Counted from the first letter of the stretch, positions 1 through 8,739 are shown. The stretch: 16,857 nt of DNA from an uncultured Eubacteriales bacterium (GCA_900542245.1 UQMQ01000042.1:1-16857), one strand, 5' to 3'. The notes: generated by a model not told the origin, from the letters alone. Numbers and translations are program-made.

Positions 1-3000
1 GTAATGATAAGAGTACTGTAAAGTATGAAGATGGTATTTTTTACTCTAAAGATGGAGAAACACTTGTTCGATGCCTTCCATCAAAGGCAGGTAAATTGGA
101 TGTTTTGAATACAGTTAAGACAATAAAGGAAAATGCGTTTAGTAAATGCAGTGCACTAGAGGAGCTGATTCTGCCGGAAACGATAGAAACAGCATATAAC
201 AATATATTATTTAACTGCTCGAGTTTGCGGTATGTTGAACTGAAAGGCGTGAAAAAGATTGTAAATTGGGCATTTGAAGGCTGTACTGCACTCGATCAGC
301 TCGTGCTGCCTGCATGCTTAACAAGCTATGCAGAAACAAGTGTGACACCGAAGCTGATTTGCTTCCGAGGCAGCGAGGAACAATGGGAAGCGGCTGCGAC
401 GGAGAAAGTGAGAACGAAGCTGGCAGACAAAGGCACCGTTGTGGTATATAATTATGACGACCAAGCCGGGGTGAGCGCTACAATTACTGCGCAGCCTGAA
501 ACAAGTGTAAACATTGGACTGGGGCAGACAAAATACCTTTCGGTGGCTGTTAATAAAGAAGCGGGAACGCAGTATTATTACAGATGGTTCAAAAAAACAG
601 CTAACGAAACAAAGAAGGTTTCAAACCTGTCCGAAGATGCGCGGTACAAGGTAGACAGCAGCGCGAAAGGCACTACGAATTACTATTGCGAAGTTGTGAC
701 TGTCAAGGACGGAAAGACTGCAGTGACAAAATCTGATGAGGCAGTAGTTACGGTAGGCGACTTACAGGCTAAATTCAGCGGAGGCAGCGGCACGCAGGCT
801 GACCCTTATCAGCTCGCAACGGCTGAGAATATGTCTGAATTAGCCGGACTTGTAAACTCGGGCATATCGTTTTCAGGTAAGTATTTCAAGCTCACAGCTG
901 ATATTACTTTGCCTGACAATAATTGGACGCCGATAGGCTGCAAGATCAATCCGAATATAGCCAGCATTGAGGCAGGTGAAAATCTCTATCCTTTCTCAGG
1001 AACGATTGACGGCGCGAAAGAGGGTGCAGACGGGGAATGCTGGACACTGACGGTTCCCCAAAATGGTCTGCCACTGCTCGGTTATGTAAAAGGCGCGACG
1101 GTAAAGAATCTGAACCTTGCAGGGGAAAGAATCAATGGCTACGGACTTGTCAACAATTTTGAGGGCGTTGGACTTTCCGGTACCGCGATCACAATTGAGA
1201 ATGTAACCATCAAAGCCGGAACGAAGATTGTAAAGTCCGGTTTGCTTGGCGCAAACATGAATGAAAACCCATATGCAGGAGTCAGCGCAGCCTTTGTTGC
1301 AAGCATTAAAAACTGTACCATCGAGGCGGGTGCGGTAATCGGCTGTGACGGAGATCAAAACATGATCGGCGGTTTTGCAGGTCGTATGCAGGGAACGATT
1401 GAAAACTGCAAGAACTACGGAACGGTAAAAGGTAAAAATGTTGTCGGCGGCATCATCGGTACCAGAGATAACGCATTGAAGATCTGCACAGTCAAGAACT
1501 GCGGCTTTTATGGCAGCGTCATCGGGGAAGAAAATGTCGGCGGCATTGTCGGCAGCGGATATATGACAAATAATGCGCTGACTGCATCCGCACCGAATGG
1601 GCAGCGAATCAATATTCTTGGCAACACAGTTGGCGAAGGTGCAACAGTAAGCGGCAATAAGAATGTCGGCGGCATCCTCGGTAGCGACCTCCATGTCGCA
1701 CAGGTTTGGGATAATGTAATCTATTCCTTTGCAGGAAATTCCTTTAGCGGAAAAATCAGCGGCAAGACAAATGTCGGTGGTATTATCGGTTTCTATGACA
1801 GCTTAAACAAATATGACAATATCGCAGGCAACTTCTATAAGACAGACTGCGGTGCGACGAAGGGCATCGGCGCTGTAAAATATGTAGATACCAATGTAAA
1901 AAAGCCGACGCAGGCAAGCGGCACAACCTATATCAATACAGAGTTTGGCGTGCGTGACTGCCCGACCGTAGAGGGATGCCAGTGGAAGGCAGGACACAAC
2001 CGGACGGATGATCCGCTCGGCGCAGACGCCAGCAGACTTGCAGGGGCGGTAGAGACGGTTCCGACAGAAGCGATTTGTTATGAGCTTGCCGTCAAGGGTA
2101 CGGTAAAAGAGCATTATGTTGGCAACGAGCTTGACTTATCCGGTCTGACCTTCACTGCGAAGTGGACAGGCGGAAAAGCAGATACTCATCCAACATTCGG
2201 TACAGGTGCGGACAATGTAAAAGCAACAGGCTATGATAAAAACAGCCATTCTATTCAGACAGTAATTCTGTCCTATGGTTATGCACAGACAACGATTCAG
2301 GTTGCGGTTAAAAAGCAGGCAGCGACAACAGAACCGGGCAAAACAGAAACGCTGCATGTCAGCTTCACGCTGCTTGGCGACAGCAAACATCAAGAAGCAA
2401 ATCAGGACGGCGGTCCGCATGGCTTGGCTTTGAATAAACTGGATACATGGTTGAGTGCTAAGTCGTACGAAGTACCTTTGAACTCGACCGTCTGGGATTT
2501 GATGCAGCAAATCGATAAGGACAACAGCAATGTTCAGTTCAATGCAAAGGGAACGCAATACGGAACCTATGTCTATTCTGTGACCTACAACGGTACAGAA
2601 CTCGGCGAGTTTGACAACGGCAAGAACTCCGGCTGGATGTACACGGTCAACGGTACGCATCCGGAGGTCGGTGTGGCATCCAAGTTCTTAAACAATGGTG
2701 ACACAGTTGTATTCCACTACACTGACGATTACACCAAGGAGGAAGGCTCCGAGAAGTGGAATACTCCGGCAGGCGGCGCAGCTGGGGAAGAGGTCAAGGA
2801 TGTAACGACCTCCGGCACTGCGGGTTCGGCGACGACGAAGGCGCCGACCGACGTCAAGGTCAGCGAAAAGACCAATGCTGACGGTACGAAAGAGACGGTT
2901 GCGGAGGTCAAGGTCGCGACCGAGCATCAGGGCGAAATCCTCAAGCAGGCTGCGGAGAAGAAGTCTACGGAGATCATTCTCGAAGTATCTGCAGCGAATA

Positions 3001-3863
3001 CCAAGGGCGCGGACAGCGTACAGCTTTCGCTTGATGTAACATTCGTGAAGAATGTTGCGGACAAAACCGATGCCGATTTGACGGTGAACACCGAAAACGG
3101 TAAGGTCACCCTCGATCAGGAGACGATCAAGACCGTACTCGCTGAGGCGAAGGGCGCGACCATCACGCTCGAAGTCACCAAGGTGGCGAAACCGACCGAG
3201 GTACAGAAACAGGCAGCAGGCGCAAACGGTCATCTGCTCAAGCTGACGATCAAATCCGGCGATCGTGTCATCTCTGATTTCAACAAGGGCAAGGTCAAAG
3301 TAGTTGCGGAAATCGTTTCCAAACTGCTCAACAAGAAAGTTGCGGCGATTCACATCGCAGATGACGGCAAGATCGAGCAGTTGGCAGGCAAGGTCCTGAC
3401 CATCGGCGGCAAAAAATACTACGAATTTACGACGCCGCATTTCTCGACCTTTGCGCTCGTCGACGCGGATGAACTGGGACTGGATGTGGCGGAAGAACCG
3501 CAGACAGACGTAAAAGCGCTGACCGCGAAGCTGACACCGGTGGCACGTTCCGCGAAAACCGCGAAGAAGAACGTGAAAGTCACCGTCAGCCTCGACAAGC
3601 AGGACAAGGCGATCGTCAAAGAGCTGAAAGACGCGGGCTATACGGTAAAATACCGTTTCTATCGCTCGACGAAGAAAGCCGCAGGCTACAAAGCAGCCGT
3701 CACGAAAAAGACTGCTTCTTACACCAACACCAGCGGCAAGAAAGGCACGAAATACTTCTATAAAGTGCAGGTAAGAGCTTACGACGAAAACGGCAAGCTC
3801 GTTGCAAAGACAGCACTCAAGCAGTGTAAGTATGCAACCAGAACATGGTCAAAAGCAAAATAA
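1..3863 (+). CDS. Multidomain surface protein, 5'-truncated by window edge (LRR/Ig-like/GLUG/Big/DUF4430)
   Basis: The reading frame is open from base 3, so the start lies outside the window; a TTG at 96 is only an internal codon. Domains in order by position: BspA-like leucine-rich repeat (about 3-450, e.g. AFSKCSALEELILPETI); an Ig-like domain (about 480-760); a GLUG-type region (about 780-1800) with repeated GGIIG/GGIVG/GGILG turns; a bacterial Ig-like domain (about 2085-2310, with ELDLSGLTFTAKW); and a DUF4430/transcobalamin-like domain (about 2340-2740, with SGWMYTVNG at 2628). After these come a Thr/Ala/Lys-rich stretch, a module ending in HFSTFALV, and a C-terminal fibronectin-like Lys/Tyr-rich domain. 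These families are known from secreted adhesion or substrate-binding proteins of gut and oral Clostridia. I see no LPXTG or SLH anchor, so surface attachment is inferred. The ligand is unknown. Confidence 0.85.
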   Translation, partial: NDKSTVKYEDGIFYSKDGETLVRCLPSKAGKLDVLNTVKTIKENAFSKCSALEELILPETIETAYNNILFNCSSLRYVELKGVKKIVNWAFEGCTALDQLVLPACLTSYAETSVTPKLICFRGSEEQWEAAATEKVRTKLADKGTVVVYNYDDQAGVSATITAQPETSVNIGLGQTKYLSVAVNKEAGTQYYYRWFKKTANETKKVSNLSEDARYKVDSSAKGTTNYYCEVVTVKDGKTAVTKSDEAVVTVGDLQAKFSGGSGTQADPYQLATAENMSELAGLVNSGISFSGKYFKLTADITLPDNNWTPIGCKINPNIASIEAGENLYPFSGTIDGAKEGADGECWTLTVPQNGLPLLGYVKGATVKNLNLAGERINGYGLVNNFEGVGLSGTAITIENVTIKAGTKIVKSGLLGANMNENPYAGVSAAFVASIKNCTIEAGAVIGCDGDQNMIGGFAGRMQGTIENCKNYGTVKGKNVVGGIIGTRDNALKICTVKNCGFYGSVIGEENVGGIVGSGYMTNNALTASAPNGQRINILGNTVGEGATVSGNKNVGGILGSDLHVAQVWDNVIYSFAGNSFSGKISGKTNVGGIIGFYDSLNKYDNIAGNFYKTDCGATKGIGAVKYVDTNVKKPTQASGTTYINTEFGVRDCPTVEGCQWKAGHNRTDDPLGADASRLAGAVETVPTEAICYELAVKGTVKEHYVGNELDLSGLTFTAKWTGGKADTHPTFGTGADNVKATGYDKNSHSIQTVILSYGYAQTTIQVAVKKQAATTEPGKTETLHVSFTLLGDSKHQEANQDGGPHGLALNKLDTWLSAKSYEVPLNSTVWDLMQQIDKDNSNVQFNAKGTQYGTYVYSVTYNGTELGEFDNGKNSGWMYTVNGTHPEVGVASKFLNNGDTVVFHYTDDYTKEEGSEKWNTPAGGAAGEEVKDVTTSGTAGSATTKAPTDVKVSEKTNADGTKETVAEVKVATEHQGEILKQAAEKKSTEIILEVSAANTKGADSVQLSLDVTFVKNVADKTDADLTVNTENGKVTLDQETIKTVLAEAKGATITLEVTKVAKPTEVQKQAAGANGHLLKLTIKSGDRVISDFNKGKVKVVAEIVSKLLNKKVAAIHIADDGKIEQLAGKVLTIGGKKYYEFTTPHFSTFALVDADELGLDVAEEPQTDVKALTAKLTPVARSAKTAKKNVKVTVSLDKQDKAIVKELKDAGYTVKYRFYRSTKKAAGYKAAVTKKTASYTNTSGKKGTKYFYKVQVRAYDENGKLVAKTALKQCKYATRTWSKAK

Positions 3864-3891
3864 CGAATCTTTAAAAAACTTGTATGTAAAC

Positions 3892-3934
3892 ACGCGAAGG
3901 CTCATCGGGAAAGCTCCCCGATGGGTTTTCGCGT
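3892..3934 (+). terminator. 18-bp hairpin after the surface protein gene
   Basis: Arms 3892-3909 and 3917-3934 pair along their full length if G-T wobbles are allowed, around a 7-base loop. The structure starts 28 bases after the stop codon. A TTTT run lies inside the 3' arm, directly after the GC-rich upper stem and a GG, so the upper stem alone could act as an intrinsic terminator. There is no T-run after the complete stem, so efficiency is uncertain. Confidence 0.5.
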
Positions 3935-3936
3935 AT

Positions 3937-4464
3937 CTAAGCGGGGTGAACCCGAATACGGACAAGCGCTTTGTGAAAAACAGCAAGAGCATTGTAGACG
4001 CCCTTTTGACTTTCCATGATGAAAAGACCGGAGGCTTCCGCCATGTGAACAAGGCAAGCGGCGGCTTTCAGCCGGTGGTCGACCAGATGGCAACCGAGCA
4101 GGCGTACTACGCGCTGGCATTCTTCTATCAGGATGTTCCCGCCAAGACGACATTGAGCAAGACGGCTAAGAGCGGAAGCGGCAAGCTGAAAGTCACTTGG
4201 AAGAAAGCCGCGATCAATACCGACTATGTGACGAAACGAAGCGGCAAGACGGCTGCGGTTAGCGGCTATCAGATCGTCTGCGCGACCGATAAGAAGTTTA
4301 CCAAGAATGTGGTCAAAACTACCGTCAGCGGCAAGAGCCTGTCAAAGACTATAACCGGACTCAAAAAAGGCAAGACCTATTATGTGAAAGTCCGCGCGTA
4401 TAAGACCGTAAACGGAAAGAAAATCTACGGACAGTACAGCAGCGTAAAGACGCAGAAAGTATAA
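3937..4464 (+). pseudogene. Orphan C-terminal fragment of a second surface protein
   Basis: The frame encodes a prenyltransferase/squalene-cyclase-like repeat piece (LLTFHDEKTGGFRH, then DQMATEQAYYALAFF) followed by a fibronectin type III-like domain ending in YGQYSSVKTQKV. In Clostridial surface proteins this pair usually sits at the C-terminus, downstream of DUF4430 domains. Here it has no signal peptide and no upstream domains. The frame is open back to 3802, but that part overlaps the upstream gene and runs through the hairpin, so it is not protein-like. The best possible start is GTG at 3946, without a convincing ribosome binding site. I read it as the decayed or recombined 3' end of a paralogue. 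A frameshifted or read-through extension of the upstream gene is less likely because a stop and hairpin intervene. Confidence 0.6.
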
Positions 4465-4480
4465 GGCGGGCAAGCCTTTT
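4463..4480 (+). terminator. Weak short hairpin with T-run at the pseudogene end
   Basis: AAGGC (4463-4467) pairs with GCCTT (4474-4478) and runs into TTTT. The 5-bp stem overlaps the stop codon. It could be a weak intrinsic terminator for the plus strand. Confidence 0.3.
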
Positions 4481-4488
4481 GGGTAAAG

Positions 4489-4511
4489 CGGCGGCAGTTA
4501 CACTGCCGCCG
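4489..4511. repeat. Perfect 10-bp GC-rich inverted repeat, 3-base loop
   Basis: CGGCGGCAGT (4489-4498) and ACTGCCGCCG (4502-4511) are perfect reverse complements. There is no T-run on the plus-strand 3' side. On the minus strand only a weak T-rich stretch follows. It may act as a transcript-end structure in this convergent gap. Confidence 0.6.
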
Positions 4512-4630
4512 GGGAAAGAATCTGAGAAAGATTTAATTTTTGAGGCAGCCGATGGGGACAACGCAGACACCATCTTGACGCCGATACGCTCTTTCGTATA
4601 CCCCATCGAGACGAATGAAACAAGATTTTT

Positions 4631-4699
4631 CCGACGAATGGCGAGAAATTTTTCCGGCGATTGGCGAAAAAATAATCCGACGATTGGCGCGCAATCGTC
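4631..4699. repeat. Three degenerate 23-bp tandem repeats
   Basis: The core CCGRCGAWTGGCG recurs at 4631, 4654 and 4677, exactly 23 bases apart, separated by A/T-rich spacers. The third copy forms the left arm of the hairpin terminator for the minus-strand acyltransferase gene. No coding role is apparent. Confidence 0.65.
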
Positions 4700-4701
4700 G
4701 G
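4667..4701 (-). terminator. Intrinsic terminator of the acyltransferase gene
   Basis: CCGACGATTG (4677-4686) and CAATCGTCGG (4692-4701) form a perfect 10-bp stem with a 5-base loop. Read on the minus strand the hairpin is followed by ATTATTTTTT (4676-4667). It lies about 45 bases past the stop codon of the minus-strand gene ending at 4746. Confidence 0.85.
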
Positions 4702-4745
4702 CATGTTGTACCAGTCAAGAAAAGTAGACGCTTACGTTCTAATCC

Positions 4746-5504
4746 TTATTTCTCTTCTTGTCCCGATTGCTGCACCAGCTCTGCGAGCCCTGCGCGGATG
4801 ATGCCTTCCACCTGCGCGGGTAGTTCTGCCAGTTCCTGACGCGACATATCCTTGGTCTCGATCGGCGGGTGTACCAGCACGTCGATATGTTGCCCCTTGG
4901 TGACGGCGCCATGATCCTCAAAGGTGTGGTAGCCGCCGTTTAAGGTGACCGGAACGATCGGCACCTTGGCTTTGGTCGCCAGCTTGAAGCTGCCATGCTT
5001 GAACTCGCCCATCTCCGAGGAACGGCTGCGGGTTCCCTCCGGGAAGATGACCAGCGAAAATCCCTGTTTCAGATATTCCACGCCCTCGTTGATCGTCGCA
5101 AGTGATGCGCGCGCATCGCCGCGGTGGATATAGATGCCGCGGATGCGCTCGACCCATTTGCCGAAGAACGGAATTTTTTCGAGATTATCCTTGGCGATGA
5201 ACGCGACCTGATGATTTTTTACGATATACAAAAAAGTCAGAATATCCGCGTAGGACTGATGATTGGCGATGAAGACGACCGGACCGTGCTTGGGGAGGTT
5301 TTCCTCGTGGATGACACGGATATCAACCTGCATGCGCTCGACAATATGGTTTGACCAGATTTGGCAGGCTTTTAGAATCTCCGCCTGCTCCGTCTTGACA
5401 TCGCCCTCTGCTCTCGCCTTTTCGATGGCTTTTTTGTTCGGTCCCAGCTTTGCCATACCGCCGCCGATGATGGAAAGACCGGATATATTATCAAATAATT
5501 TCAA
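4746..5504 (-). CDS. plsC: 1-acyl-sn-glycerol-3-phosphate acyltransferase (PlsC family)
   Basis: The family transfers an acyl group to lysophosphatidic acid, making phosphatidic acid at the inner face of the membrane during phospholipid synthesis. With a 252-residue product the family blocks are all present: NHQSYAD (H82 and D87, the catalytic HX4D pair), the GIYIHRGDAR block near 123-132, FPEGTRS (154-160, acceptor phosphate binding) and VPIVPVTLNGG (181-191). I chose the TTG at 5504 because GGAGG (5517-5513) lies 8 bases before it. The longer ATG frame from 5591 would add 29 unconserved residues upstream of this site. The gene stands alone, divergent from the solute-binding gene and closed by its own terminator. 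PlsC-like proteins of other acyl specificity cannot be excluded. Confidence 0.88.
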   Translation of the reverse strand: MKLFDNISGLSIIGGGMAKLGPNKKAIEKARAEGDVKTEQAEILKACQIWSNHIVERMQVDIRVIHEENLPKHGPVVFIANHQSYADILTFLYIVKNHQVAFIAKDNLEKIPFFGKWVERIRGIYIHRGDARASLATINEGVEYLKQGFSLVIFPEGTRSRSSEMGEFKHGSFKLATKAKVPIVPVTLNGGYHTFEDHGAVTKGQHIDVLVHPPIETKDMSRQELAELPAQVEGIIRAGLAELVQQSGQEEK

Positions 5505-5512
5505 ATTCGTTT

Positions 5513-5517
5513 CCTCC
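5513..5517 (-). promoter_or_regulatory. Ribosome binding site that fixes the TTG start of plsC
   Basis: The minus strand reads GGAGG at 5517-5513, followed by 8 bases and TTG at 5504. This favours the short TTG-started form over the longer ATG frame. Confidence 0.8.
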
Positions 5518-5612
5518 AAAATTAAAATAGAATCATGTACTTTGCCGGGGACATGCGTCCGGACGCCGCGCGGCGCTGCTGACACTTGCACCTGGTTTCA
5601 TGGAACAGAACC

Positions 5613-5641
5613 ATTGTACCAAATCGGGATGGATTTTTCCA
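5613..5641 (-). promoter_or_regulatory. Candidate promoter for plsC
   Basis: The minus strand carries TGGAAA (5641-5636), a 17-base spacer and TACAAT (5618-5613), a fair sigma-A-type match. It overlaps the candidate promoter of the divergent gene, so the two could interfere with each other. Confidence 0.4.
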
Positions 5642-5658
5642 TATGAAAAGTGTATAAT
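5630..5658 (+). promoter_or_regulatory. Candidate promoter for the binding protein/kinase operon
   Basis: TATAAT at 5653-5658 is a perfect -10 match. The -35 at 17 bases' spacing, TGGATT (5630-5635), is weak, suggesting help from an activator or low basal activity. Confidence 0.5.
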
Positions 5659-5714
5659 GGAAAAAAAGATTTGCAAAGATGCGGTATGCCGGGAAATAGC
5701 AAGGAAAGGGCAAA

Positions 5715-6572
5715 ATGAGAAGAAACAGACGCGAAAAGAATGAGGCGGGAAATCAAAAGTACATTGCAATCGCAGTGCTGCTGTGCATGGTGCTTTTGAT
5801 TTTTTGCAGCTGTGGGAAAAAAGCGGCAGAGGAAGAGATACAGGAGGAGCTGCTGCCGGAGATCGTGGTCGGCTGCAATGATTATTCTCCTTTTTGTTAT
5901 ATCGGGACAGACGGAGAAGCGGCAGGGACCGATATCAGTCTGGCAAAGGAGGCGTTCCAGCGCATGGGCTATCGTGCGCGTTTCCGGTTTATTGACTGGG
6001 GGGAAAGAGATCAGCTGCTGGAAGCGGGCGAAATTGACTGCCTTTGGTGCTGCTTCGGTATGGATGGACGCGAAAAAGAATATCAATGGGCAGGTCCGTA
6101 TATGTATACGTTTATCAGGGTCGCAGTGAACCGGAGCAGCAGCATTACAACCGTTGAGGAGCTGGAGGGCAAAAGCATCGCTGTGCAGGCAGGAACGAAG
6201 GTGGAGGAAATTTTGCTTTGCGCAGAGGAGAATCATCTGCCGCAGTTCAAAGCGATTTTCAGTATGCAAAACCGGGAGCTGATTTACTCCTTTCTGCGCA
6301 AGGGCTATGCGGACGCGCTTGTATCACAGGAAATATCGATTTTGAAATATATCCGGGATTACGATATGGAGGAGGAGATTCGCATTCTCGACAAACCGCT
6401 GAAGCGCGCAGGTCTGGGCGTTGCCTTTTCATTGCATGATACAAGAGGTCTGGCACCGCGTCTCGATGAAACCTTGCGGGAAATGTACGAGGACGGAACA
6501 AGCGAAGCATTGCTGCGTACATATCTGCAAATACCGCAAAAATATCTGGAGGTGTACGAGGATGAAAGATAA
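5715..6572 (+). CDS. Family 3 solute-binding lipoprotein, likely ligand sensor for the adjacent kinase
   Basis: This 285-residue protein has a basic N-terminus and a hydrophobic core (about 16-30). It then has a lipobox-like FCSC giving a probable lipidated Cys33, although Phe at -3 is not ideal. The rest matches the bacterial extracellular solute-binding protein family 3 (amino-acid type) fold: EIVVGCNDYSPFCYIGTDG, GTDISLAKEAF, and the second-lobe entry ITTVEELEGKSIAVQAGT. The segment DCLWCCFGMDGREKEY followed by WAGPY is the form common in binding proteins that sit beside sensor kinases. No permease or ATPase genes are nearby. The stop overlaps the kinase start by 11 bases, so the two are co-translated. 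I infer that it presents a small solute, perhaps an amino acid, to the kinase rather than to a transporter. AGGAAAGGG precedes the ATG. Confidence 0.82.
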   Translation: MRRNRREKNEAGNQKYIAIAVLLCMVLLIFCSCGKKAAEEEIQEELLPEIVVGCNDYSPFCYIGTDGEAAGTDISLAKEAFQRMGYRARFRFIDWGERDQLLEAGEIDCLWCCFGMDGREKEYQWAGPYMYTFIRVAVNRSSSITTVEELEGKSIAVQAGTKVEEILLCAEENHLPQFKAIFSMQNRELIYSFLRKGYADALVSQEISILKYIRDYDMEEEIRILDKPLKRAGLGVAFSLHDTRGLAPRLDETLREMYEDGTSEALLRTYLQIPQKYLEVYEDER

Positions 6573-8739
6573 AAAACAGTCATGGGAGCTGCTTTCCTTT
6601 CGGACGATCACACTGCTCATTGGATTATTGTGCTGCATTGCAGTGCTCTCGGCTTCTGCCAAGACGGATATGGATAATACAAAAAAACATCTTTCTGATA
6701 TTGTAAAATATGTAAGCAATCAGTGCATGACCTATAATATTACCAATGTTGCTTCGGAAACGCGGAGTCTCATGCGGATCATGGAGAGCGTGCAGCAGAT
6801 CGACCGGAATCTCTCCCATGACCGTCAAAAGCCGAATGATGCGCTGCTGGCGCAATATGCCGACACGCTCTATCTGACGGGGATTCTGTACCTGACGCCG
6901 GACGGCAGGATACAGGCGAAGAGCGGAGACACGAATGTAGCAGAATTGATGGAGAAAAGCATACTGAATGTTGCCGAGCATCCGGAAAAGATTTATGCTG
7001 CGCGCATCAACATGCCAGACGACTCCTATCTGGATCTGGCTGCGACAGGACTTACGGATTATCCGGGGCTGGTTGTCGCTTATTATCACACGCCGAAACA
7101 GTATATCGATGCCTATACCTTGTCATTTCAAGGCATTTTGGAGGGGTATAATCTAAACAGTGACGGTATCGTTGCGATTGCCAAAGGGAATATCATCGCG
7201 GCATCCAATGATGACACGCTGATCGGTCAAAACGTGATGGAGGTGGACGTCTTGAAAGGGATCGCGGCTTCCGACGAGGAGAAGCTGTGCCTGATAAAGC
7301 CGGATGAGAAAAACTGGCATCATTATTACGGGATGCTTTCGCGTGGAAGAGACTATTATGTGTATGCCTACATGCCGGAGAGTGAGGTGTTTCAGATCAC
7401 GCCGCGCAATGTACTGATTGCCTTGACCCTTTATGCGATCTTGATCCTGCTTGCGCAGGTGATTCATTGGAAATCTGTACAGCGATATCAAAAAGAACAG
7501 ATGGAGCAGGAAAAAATATACCAGGAAAAGCTCATCGAAGAAGCGGAAAAGGCAGAGCACGCAAACAGATCCAAGACCATATTCCTGCAGCGCATGAGCC
7601 ACGATATCCGTACACCGATCAACGGGATTTTGGGACTCGTGGAAATCGGTGATCATTACGCGCAGGATATGCAGAAGCAGGCAGAATGCCGCCGCAAGAT
7701 TCATAATTCCGGCAGGCTCCTGCTGGATCTGGTGAATGAGGTGCTGGATATGGGAAAAATGGAGTCCGGTGAGGTTTTTCTGGAGGAGGTTCCTTTTTCG
7801 CTTCCCAAATTGCTGGAGGAGGTAACGGACAGCTTTTATCGCAGTGCGGCAGAGCACAGCATAGTACTGCATAAGGAGGTGCTGGAACTTCCGCATCCAA
7901 AGCTGATTGGAAGCCCGCTGCATCTCAAGCGTCTGCTGATGAATATTCAGGGCAATGCAGTGAAATATAACCGGGAAAACGGAGAAATTTGGGTCAAGTG
8001 CAGGGAAATCCGCTGTGAGGGGCAGACTGCATGGATCGAATTTCAGTGCGCGGATAACGGCATCGGCATGAGTGAGGAGTTCCAAAAGCACATCTTTGAA
8101 CCGTTCGCACAGGAGAAAATCCATGCGCGCGCTTCCTACGGCGGAACAGGGCTCGGAATGTCGATCAGCAAAAGTCTCGTAGACGCCATGGGCGGCACGA
8201 TCTGCTTTGACAGTAAACAGGGCGTAGGCACGACGTTCTATATCACGCTCCCATTTCGGATCTGTGACGCGCCGCAAGCGGCAGAGGCACAGCAATCACA
8301 GGAACCGCAGGAAGCACAGGCAGCGATCAGCCTGTCCGGGATGCGGCTCCTGCTTGCAGAGGATAACGAGCTGAATATGGAGGTTGCGGCGTTTCTTCTG
8401 GAAAACAGCGGCGCGATTGTGACAAAGGCATGGAACGGCAAAGAGGCGTTGGATATTTTTGCGGCTTCGCCGCGTGACAGCTTCGATGTGATTTTGATGG
8501 ATGTTATGATGCCGGTGATGGATGGCTATGAAGCGGCTGCGGCGATCCGCGAATTGCCGCGCGCCGATGCGCAAACGACTGCAATCATTGCAATGACGGC
8601 GAATGCGTTTGCAGAGGATAGGCAAAAAGCCTATGAATCCGGCATGAACGAGCATCTTGCAAAACCCATCGACAAGGAGGAGCTGCTGCGCACGATCGCA
8701 AAATATCGAAGAACGGAAAGAAACGAAACAGAAAGCTAA
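6562..8739 (+). CDS. Hybrid sensor histidine kinase with C-terminal receiver
   Basis: The 725-residue product starts at ATG 6562, with GGAGG at 6548-6552. The frame is open further up, to 6421, but only as a shadow of the upstream gene. Order: a transmembrane segment (about 12-34), an extracytoplasmic sensing region of roughly 245 residues, a second transmembrane segment (283-303), a Glu/Lys-rich coiled coil, and a HisKA box FLQRMSHDIRTPINGI with phospho-acceptor His347. The ATPase domain follows, with N box near 464, DNGIGM at 498 and GGTGLGMS at 527. A receiver starts at 594, with phospho-acceptor Asp647 in LMDVMMPVMDGYE and the conserved Lys in AKPIDKEE. All catalytic residues appear intact. 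There is no DNA-binding output domain and no adjacent response regulator, so the downstream partner must be encoded elsewhere. Confidence 0.92.
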   Translation: MKDKKQSWELLSFRTITLLIGLLCCIAVLSASAKTDMDNTKKHLSDIVKYVSNQCMTYNITNVASETRSLMRIMESVQQIDRNLSHDRQKPNDALLAQYADTLYLTGILYLTPDGRIQAKSGDTNVAELMEKSILNVAEHPEKIYAARINMPDDSYLDLAATGLTDYPGLVVAYYHTPKQYIDAYTLSFQGILEGYNLNSDGIVAIAKGNIIAASNDDTLIGQNVMEVDVLKGIAASDEEKLCLIKPDEKNWHHYYGMLSRGRDYYVYAYMPESEVFQITPRNVLIALTLYAILILLAQVIHWKSVQRYQKEQMEQEKIYQEKLIEEAEKAEHANRSKTIFLQRMSHDIRTPINGILGLVEIGDHYAQDMQKQAECRRKIHNSGRLLLDLVNEVLDMGKMESGEVFLEEVPFSLPKLLEEVTDSFYRSAAEHSIVLHKEVLELPHPKLIGSPLHLKRLLMNIQGNAVKYNRENGEIWVKCREIRCEGQTAWIEFQCADNGIGMSEEFQKHIFEPFAQEKIHARASYGGTGLGMSISKSLVDAMGGTICFDSKQGVGTTFYITLPFRICDAPQAAEAQQSQEPQEAQAAISLSGMRLLLAEDNELNMEVAAFLLENSGAIVTKAWNGKEALDIFAASPRDSFDVILMDVMMPVMDGYEAAAAIRELPRADAQTTAIIAMTANAFAEDRQKAYESGMNEHLAKPIDKEELLRTIAKYRRTERNETES

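Noticed and set aside
2136..3440. Long antisense reading frames under the surface protein gene
   Set aside because: They are shadows of the Lys/Thr/Gly-rich coding strand, without ribosome binding sites or domain features.
4631..4699. Possible CRISPR array
   Set aside because: The 23-base period is continuous with short A/T-rich spacers of a few bases, no unique spacers and no cas genes.
4479..4839. Short plus-strand frames in the convergent gap
   Set aside because: Composition is not protein-like, they cross hairpins and tandem repeats, and no ribosome binding site is seen.
5505..5591. N-terminal extension of PlsC to an ATG
   Set aside because: GGAGG at 5517-5513 points to the TTG start, and the extra residues are not family-like.
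6421..6561. N-terminal extension of the histidine kinase
   Set aside because: It lies inside the binding-protein gene in another frame, and ATG 6562 has a well-placed GGAGG.
7153..8295. 380-residue antisense frame under the histidine kinase
   Set aside because: It lies wholly opposite intact kinase catalytic motifs and has no recognisable domains.
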